Below the pieces are notes generated by a model. The model made no database searches. It was not told the DNA's origin and was given only the letters and a program-made list of their open reading frames with translations. A stretch of 25,274 nt of DNA from a virus, in the IMG/VR virus record IMGVR_UViG_3300026097_001075, positions 1-25,274 of that record; one strand, written 5' to 3'. This document shows, in pieces, positions 21,710 through 25,274 of this stretch (within the stretch, counting starts at the first letter, position 1; every line of letters starts with the position of its first letter). Both the position numbers and the translations under genes were made by a program.

Positions 21710-22609
21710 TTAACCCAAAGGTGGTTCTTGCATAGAAACTTTCCAAGCTGGCACTAGTTGTTTTTTTGATAAAGAAATAATTGCACCTGTTCCGGATCCA
21801 TTTGTAGTGTAGAATACGTCAGAATAATTGCCTGCTTCGGTATGATAAAACGCTTTTGCATGTGTTATTTTATTTACTGCTGTAATTCCTCCAGAGTCAT
21901 CTACAGAAGTAACTTCAACTAGTATTTCATTTACTGGTTGATTGTTTTTATATCTAGGATCGTTTATACTGATTTTATCGCCTATACTATAATTAGTTCC
22001 GCCATTTTCTATTTTTACAGTCCAACTTACTCCATAAATTTCAGGAAAATCTCTTAGATATTGTCTATAATTTTTTACTTTAATTGCTAGAGACTCCGGC
22101 AAATCTTCTGAAGAAATAACATCACTAGCATTTATTGCAGAGCTACGAAGATCGAAAAGAATATCCCAAGTCATTTCTGGTTTTTTCCAAGGAAACGGTT
22201 TGACAAAACTTTTTCTAGAAGGATCGTATTCAATCTCAGTAAGCTCATAAGTTTCAATGGGCTTCGAAGGTTCGTTGTATGTATAAGGATAACCATTGTA
22301 CTCAATTTCCTCAGTAAGCTCTTCAATTCGACCATCTTCAAATTCGTGTTTTTGCCATATTGAACAAACTAATGTGTCTTTATTACAATCTACTTCTATA
22401 GCGTAATCGTTATCTGCATTTTCGTTGTATGTTTTATATATTTCAGAGGTAATATCTCTACCTGTCAATTTATTTGTATCAGCATCTATAATTAAATAAA
22501 TCTTTTCAGGACCATTGTATGTTAAAGTTGTAGTTCTATTTTGTTCTCCTGAATTAACAAACATTTCGTCTGCTAATTTATATGTAAAATCTTTACTTAT
22601 ATTTTTCAT
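21710..22609 (-). CDS. Fibre-assembly-chaperone-like protein with an inserted repeat domain
   Basis: A 299-residue paralogue of the protein at 24155-24811. Shared features are a beta-rich start with TYNGPEKIYLIIDADTNKLT (paralogue: KYTGPDRIWVFVDEKTGAFS), a middle with YELTEIEYDPSRKSFV and a WDILFDLRSSAINASD helix, then YRQYLRDFPE, and the end AWKVSMQEPPLG. The LRD-P and final P-P pattern resembles tail-fibre assembly chaperones. Between YRQYLRDFPE and AWKVSMQEPP, where the paralogue has about 10 residues, there is an extra domain of about 90 residues matching the giant protein's tandem repeat. The start is set at ATG 22609, 7 bases after AGGA; an upstream GTG at 22615 is too close to that site. 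It lies directly after an adhesin-like gene. The chaperone role is inferred; a structural role is possible. Confidence 0.6.
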   Translation of the reverse strand: MKNISKDFTYKLADEMFVNSGEQNRTTTLTYNGPEKIYLIIDADTNKLTGRDITSEIYKTYNENADNDYAIEVDCNKDTLVCSIWQKHEFEDGRIEELTEEIEYNGYPYTYNEPSKPIETYELTEIEYDPSRKSFVKPFPWKKPEMTWDILFDLRSSAINASDVISSEDLPESLAIKVKNYRQYLRDFPEIYGVSWTVKIENGGTNYSIGDKISINDPRYKNNQPVNEILVEVTSVDDSGGITAVNKITHAKAFYHTEAGNYSDVFYTTNGSGTGAIISLSKKQLVPAWKVSMQEPPLG

Positions 22610-22625
22610 TATCACTTCCTAGTTA

Positions 22626-23372
22626 TTAAAAATAAACCACATAAACTAATCCGCCGGCACCAGGGCCGCCGCAACAACACCCGCCGCCGAAAGCTTGCGC
22701 AGTGCCTCCGCCGCCGCCGGGCCACATGCCAAATGCGATTGAACCTCCGTGAGCACAACATCCATTTCGTCCGATCGCCGGACCTGGTATAAATGGAGCG
22801 TTTGCTCTTAAATAAAATCCTCCATCGAAGCAGCTCCTGGACGTTCGGCCGCCGCCGGCAGTTCCAGGAATAGAAAAATCTGTATTAACGGATCTACCAC
22901 CACAACAATAACACATTGTACAGCACGTATAACAGTTAGCATAATAATCGCAGTTAGCAGCACTATTCGGAATGCCCCCACATACTTTAGCTTCCCAAGT
23001 TGATTCGCCGCCGCCGCCTAGTGAACAAACAAAGCTGCAATTGCCCTGTGATCCAGCACAACTATTGCTACAAGTAGTAGAACCAGCAGCACATATTCTT
23101 ATAGATTGACCTGGTGCTACTGTACACACTTTAATTCCATAGCCACCACTTCCTGCGCCATTGCCCTGCTGACAGCATCGGCCGCAGCCGCCGCCTCCCC
23201 CGCCACTCCAAATTTCAAATATTGCCGTAGATACTCCTGCTGGAACTGTCCATAAACAGCAGGCACCACCGTTTGAAGCAGTGGTAATATCCGTGTCGTA
23301 AACACTAAATTCACCTGGTATAAGCTCTGAAGGTTCTTCGTATCCGAACAATAAATCTCTAAGATTAGGCAT
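22626..23372 (-). CDS. Cysteine- and glycine-rich adhesin-like protein A
   Basis: A 248-residue protein with an unusual composition: about 25 cysteines and many glycine runs (GGGGGG, GGGGG). The N-terminal 30 residues are ordinary, then a conserved TTASNGGACCLWTVPAGVS opens the rich region, and it closes with GGPGAGGLVYVVYF. Cysteines often come in pairs or triplets (CC, CCC). Proteins of this type recur near fibre genes of T4-like marine phages. The glycine tracts resemble the polyglycine helices known in T-even type distal fibre adhesins, so a receptor-binding role is likely but not shown. No signal peptide or enzyme motif is seen. AAGGA precedes the ATG. It is paralogous to the next gene and follows it by 12 bases. 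Confidence 0.72.
   Translation of the reverse strand: MPNLRDLLFGYEEPSELIPGEFSVYDTDITTASNGGACCLWTVPAGVSTAIFEIWSGGGGGGCGRCCQQGNGAGSGGYGIKVCTVAPGQSIRICAAGSTTCSNSCAGSQGNCSFVCSLGGGGESTWEAKVCGGIPNSAANCDYYANCYTCCTMCYCCGGRSVNTDFSIPGTAGGGRTSRSCFDGGFYLRANAPFIPGPAIGRNGCCAHGGSIAFGMWPGGGGGTAQAFGGGCCCGGPGAGGLVYVVYF
23231..23285 (-). repeat. 55-bp direct repeat, copy 1 (adhesin A)
   Basis: This 55-base stretch matches 24011-24065 at all but four positions, exactly 780 bases away and in the same reading frame. It encodes the TTASNGGACCLWTVPAGVS block. The DNA similarity is much higher here than in the surrounding paralogous sequence, which suggests recent duplication or gene conversion. Confidence 0.85.
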
Positions 23373-23384
23373 GTTTATTCCTTT

Positions 23385-24155
23385 TTAAATATCTTGTACT
23401 ATAGGATAGTAAATGTTTACTAAACCACCTGCTCCGGGCCCACCGCAGAATGGACCTGTGGTATGAGAAACAGCAGACGGGCCGCCACCGCCTGGCCAGC
23501 GTGCGTAACCACCTGAACAACATCCTCCGCAGAATCCAGAACACCCGTCTTTAGAATAACCATTATTAGACATTGTAAATGGTGCCTGATTCATTGTTTG
23601 CCAAGTTTGTGTCGAACAATGCGAACTTCCTTTTGCACCTCCGTAGATTCCTGGAATGCCCATTGTACCGCAAAATGATGTCAAGCTATTCTGTACATGT
23701 TGGCAACCTGAATTACTACAGTTCAATTGAAAGTCACATCTAGTAGTTCCCGCTGTTCCGCCTGCTGCACAAATTTGTACTGCACCTCCATTTATGCTTA
23801 CAAAGCTAGGAAACGACGAACATCCTGTAGTGCTTCGGCTACAACCTGTAGAACCTGCTGCACAAATAGTATATTCTTCACCACCGTCGCCACTTAATCC
23901 TGTAATAAATTTACGAGCGTAGCTTCCGCCGCCGCCGCCCCATCCAGCGCGACAACAACAGGCCTCGCCGCCGCCGCCGCCGCCGCCCCACATTTCAACA
24001 GCAAACCATGATACTCCTGCTGGAACTGTCCATAAACAACAAGCACCACCATTTGAAGCAGTAGTTTTGTTTGAATTAAAAACATACAGCGTATCAAAAT
24101 TTATACTTTTATTTACTTCGCCACCTATCTCTAATAATGTTCTTAGTCCGGCCAT
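23385..24155 (-). CDS. Cysteine- and glycine-rich adhesin-like protein B
   Basis: A 256-residue paralogue of adhesin A. After a 30-residue start it carries KTTASNGGACCLWTVPAGVS, then WGGGGGGGEACCC, a glycine-rich body with about 19 cysteines, two ICAAG segments, and the shared end GGPGAGGLVNIYY followed by a short PIVQDI tail. The seven-glycine run is encoded by seven identical GGC codons, a trinucleotide repeat. Predicted role as for protein A: a distal fibre adhesin with polyglycine structure, perhaps stabilised by disulfides. AGGAG precedes the ATG, and the start overlaps the chaperone-like stop codon (TAATG), so the two proteins are probably made together. Confidence 0.72.
   Translation of the reverse strand: MAGLRTLLEIGGEVNKSINFDTLYVFNSNKTTASNGGACCLWTVPAGVSWFAVEMWGGGGGGGEACCCRAGWGGGGGSYARKFITGLSGDGGEEYTICAAGSTGCSRSTTGCSSFPSFVSINGGAVQICAAGGTAGTTRCDFQLNCSNSGCQHVQNSLTSFCGTMGIPGIYGGAKGSSHCSTQTWQTMNQAPFTMSNNGYSKDGCSGFCGGCCSGGYARWPGGGGPSAVSHTTGPFCGGPGAGGLVNIYYPIVQDI
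23967..23987 (-). repeat. Seven-unit GCC trinucleotide repeat encoding polyglycine
   Basis: Seven perfect GCC units on the plus strand (GGC codons on the coding strand) encode the Gly7 run of adhesin B. In this AT-rich genome it stands out. Changes in copy number would alter the glycine run without shifting the frame. Confidence 0.9.
24011..24065 (-). repeat. 55-bp direct repeat, copy 2 (adhesin B)
   Basis: The partner of 23231-23285, with four differences in 55 bases. It encodes the same TTASNGGACCLWTVPAGVS block at the start of the glycine-rich part of adhesin B. Confidence 0.85.
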
Positions 24156-24811
24156 TAAGCATCTCCTGGTGGTGTTGGAAATCTAACTTTCCATGCATCT
24201 ATTTCGTTTTGGGTACCTTTACCAAATGTTGCAGGTAAATCTCTTAAGGCTTGTCTATATTCAATCCAAGGTTGTTTAACACTATCTGGCTGATCTGGTG
24301 CAATCTTTCCATCACTTGCAGTAAGAGCACCATTTCTTGCATTTATAACATCGTCCCAAGTTATAGACGAAGTTTGGTAATCTGGAACAATCCATTTATT
24401 ATCTTCTAAATTGTAAATTAATTCGCTTAGATTATATGTTTGATCTATTGTAGGTATTTCATTATATTCTACTGTAGAACCGTTTGGTAAATTTTCTGTA
24501 ATAGTAGTTTGATTTAGTGTTTCTACATTACTTCCTAAAATTAATGAAATAATAAAAGGATTATCTTCAGCTACAACTTCTACTTTTTTATGTCCTACCG
24601 GTGTTGGAACATCTGCACCATCTTCTCTTGCTGTAAGTGGCGGAGTTACTCTTGAGAAAGCACCTGTTTTTTCGTCTACAAAAACCCATATTCTATCAGG
24701 ACCTGTATATTTTGCTGTTCCTGTTTTCCTTTCGGAATCATCCAAAGAGTATATAACGTTTGGTACGTTGTATGTAAACTCTATGGTTGTATTTATTACT
24801 TCGCTTGGCAT
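24155..24811 (-). CDS. Fibre-assembly-chaperone-like protein
   Basis: A 218-residue protein in the same family as 21710-22609 but without the inserted repeat domain. It has KYTGPDRIWVFVDEKTGAFS, a middle with YNLSELIYNLEDNKWIVP and TWDDVINARNGALTASDG, and a C-terminal WIEYRQALRDLPATF...AWKVRFPTPPGDA. The YRxALRDxP helix and closing P-P motif resemble phage tail-fibre assembly chaperones. It lies between two adhesin-like genes, overlapping the next ATG by one base, as expected if it helps fold or load an adhesin. GAGG lies before the ATG. A virion-structural role cannot be excluded. Confidence 0.6.
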   Translation of the reverse strand: MPSEVINTTIEFTYNVPNVIYSLDDSERKTGTAKYTGPDRIWVFVDEKTGAFSRVTPPLTAREDGADVPTPVGHKKVEVVAEDNPFIISLILGSNVETLNQTTITENLPNGSTVEYNEIPTIDQTYNLSELIYNLEDNKWIVPDYQTSSITWDDVINARNGALTASDGKIAPDQPDSVKQPWIEYRQALRDLPATFGKGTQNEIDAWKVRFPTPPGDA

Positions 24812-24823
24812 ATTTTATTCCTC

Positions 24824-25274
24824 TTAACTAAATGTTAGTATGACTAGACCACCGGCGCCTGCTTGACCAAAACAATAGCCGCCTCCGCAAACTCTTGCTG
24901 CTGCTCCGGCGCCAGCAGGCCATGAACTAAATGCTTGACACATTGCTTCGTTTCCTGACCGGCCGGGGTCATGAACACAAAAGTCGCCTGTTTGCTTTGT
25001 AGAATTTAATCCTCCGGCTACCATTTCGAACTGATATTGGTTACAGAATCGGTTAGAAAAATATTGTCCGCCCATTCCAGTGAACGTTATATCGCCGCTG
25101 CCTTCAGATGATTGTTGGCTCCAGCAACAGGTATATCCTCTACAATGACTTCCTCTGGTCATCTGGCTACATCCGCCTTCGCCGCCCGGAGCACAACCTA
25201 CCAATGATGATGTACCATTATTAAGTACATATGTTGTAAATGCTGTATTACCAATACCGCAACAGCAACAACAA
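24824..25274 (-). CDS. Cysteine- and glycine-rich adhesin-like protein C (start outside window)
   Basis: The frame stays open to the right edge, so the start codon is outside; about 150 residues are visible. The visible part begins with five consecutive cysteines followed by GIGNTAFTTYVLNNG, continues with GCAPGGEGGCSQMTRG and YTCCWSQQSSEGSG, and ends GQAGAGGLVILTFS, matching the GAGGLV ends of proteins A and B. A TTG at 25204 could be mistaken for a start but lies within the ongoing protein. It is the third adhesin-like member and is followed by the chaperone-like gene after 12 bases. Confidence 0.7.
   Translation of the reverse strand, partial: CCCCCGIGNTAFTTYVLNNGTSSLVGCAPGGEGGCSQMTRGSHCRGYTCCWSQQSSEGSGDITFTGMGGQYFSNRFCNQYQFEMVAGGLNSTKQTGDFCVHDPGRSGNEAMCQAFSSWPAGAGAAARVCGGGYCFGQAGAGGLVILTFS

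Noticed and set aside
22620-24160. GCC-rich patches as a CRISPR array or regulatory repeat
   Set aside because: They are glycine codons within long open frames and have no regular repeat-spacer structure.
25202-25204. TTG at 25204 as the start of adhesin C
   Set aside because: The same frame continues to the window edge with a cysteine-rich sequence typical of the family, so the gene is cut rather than starting here.

Overview
The window is a piece of the genome of a tailed, contractile (T4-like) marine bacteriophage. Recognisable homologues of T4 gp13, gp14, gp15, gp18 and gp19 are present, together with large structural proteins of the style seen in cyanophages and pelagiphages, T4-type late promoter motifs (TATAAATA and one-base variants), and dense AT-rich coding. 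The host cannot be read from this window. No photosynthesis gene, tRNA, integrase, insertion sequence or CRISPR array was seen. No gap exceeds 300 bases; nearly every intergenic stretch is a short promoter or ribosome-binding region.

Layout. (1) 1-3639, minus strand: tail tube gp19 (cut by the window edge) and an enlarged tail sheath gp18. (2) 3750-4594: a small HNH protein (+) converging on a P-loop deoxynucleotide-kinase-like protein (-). (3) 4648-8738: neck protein gp13 (-) diverging from gp14 and gp15 (+), followed by a Nudix hydrolase. (4) 8753-11711, plus strand: a tight four-gene cassette for ADP-heptose: HldE-like kinase/adenylyltransferase, HldD-like epimerase, a cupin, and a GmhB-like phosphatase. 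A near-consensus sigma-70 promoter stands directly in front of it. (5) 11708-18852, minus strand: a 1941-residue structural protein with five tandem repeats and two smaller virion proteins. (6) 18877-21637, minus strand: a carbamoyltransferase and a GT9 (heptosyltransferase-family) glycosyltransferase behind a perfect late promoter. (7) 21710-25274, minus strand: three cysteine- and glycine-rich adhesin-like proteins interleaved with two fibre-assembly-chaperone-like proteins.

How it may work together. The main proposal is a split sugar-decoration system. The plus-strand cassette would make ADP-heptose from an early-type promoter. The late GT9 and carbamoyltransferase, lying inside the adhesin cluster, would transfer and cap the sugar, on virion adhesins or on the host envelope. 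The enzyme families are supported by motifs; the shared pathway, timing and target are inference. Two regulatory patterns support separate timing. Three non-structural transcription units have a sigma-70-like -10 element only 5-6 bases before ATG, implying leaderless mRNAs. The GT9 ribosome-binding site lies in an inverted repeat that straddles its late promoter, so only late-initiated mRNA would escape the hairpin.
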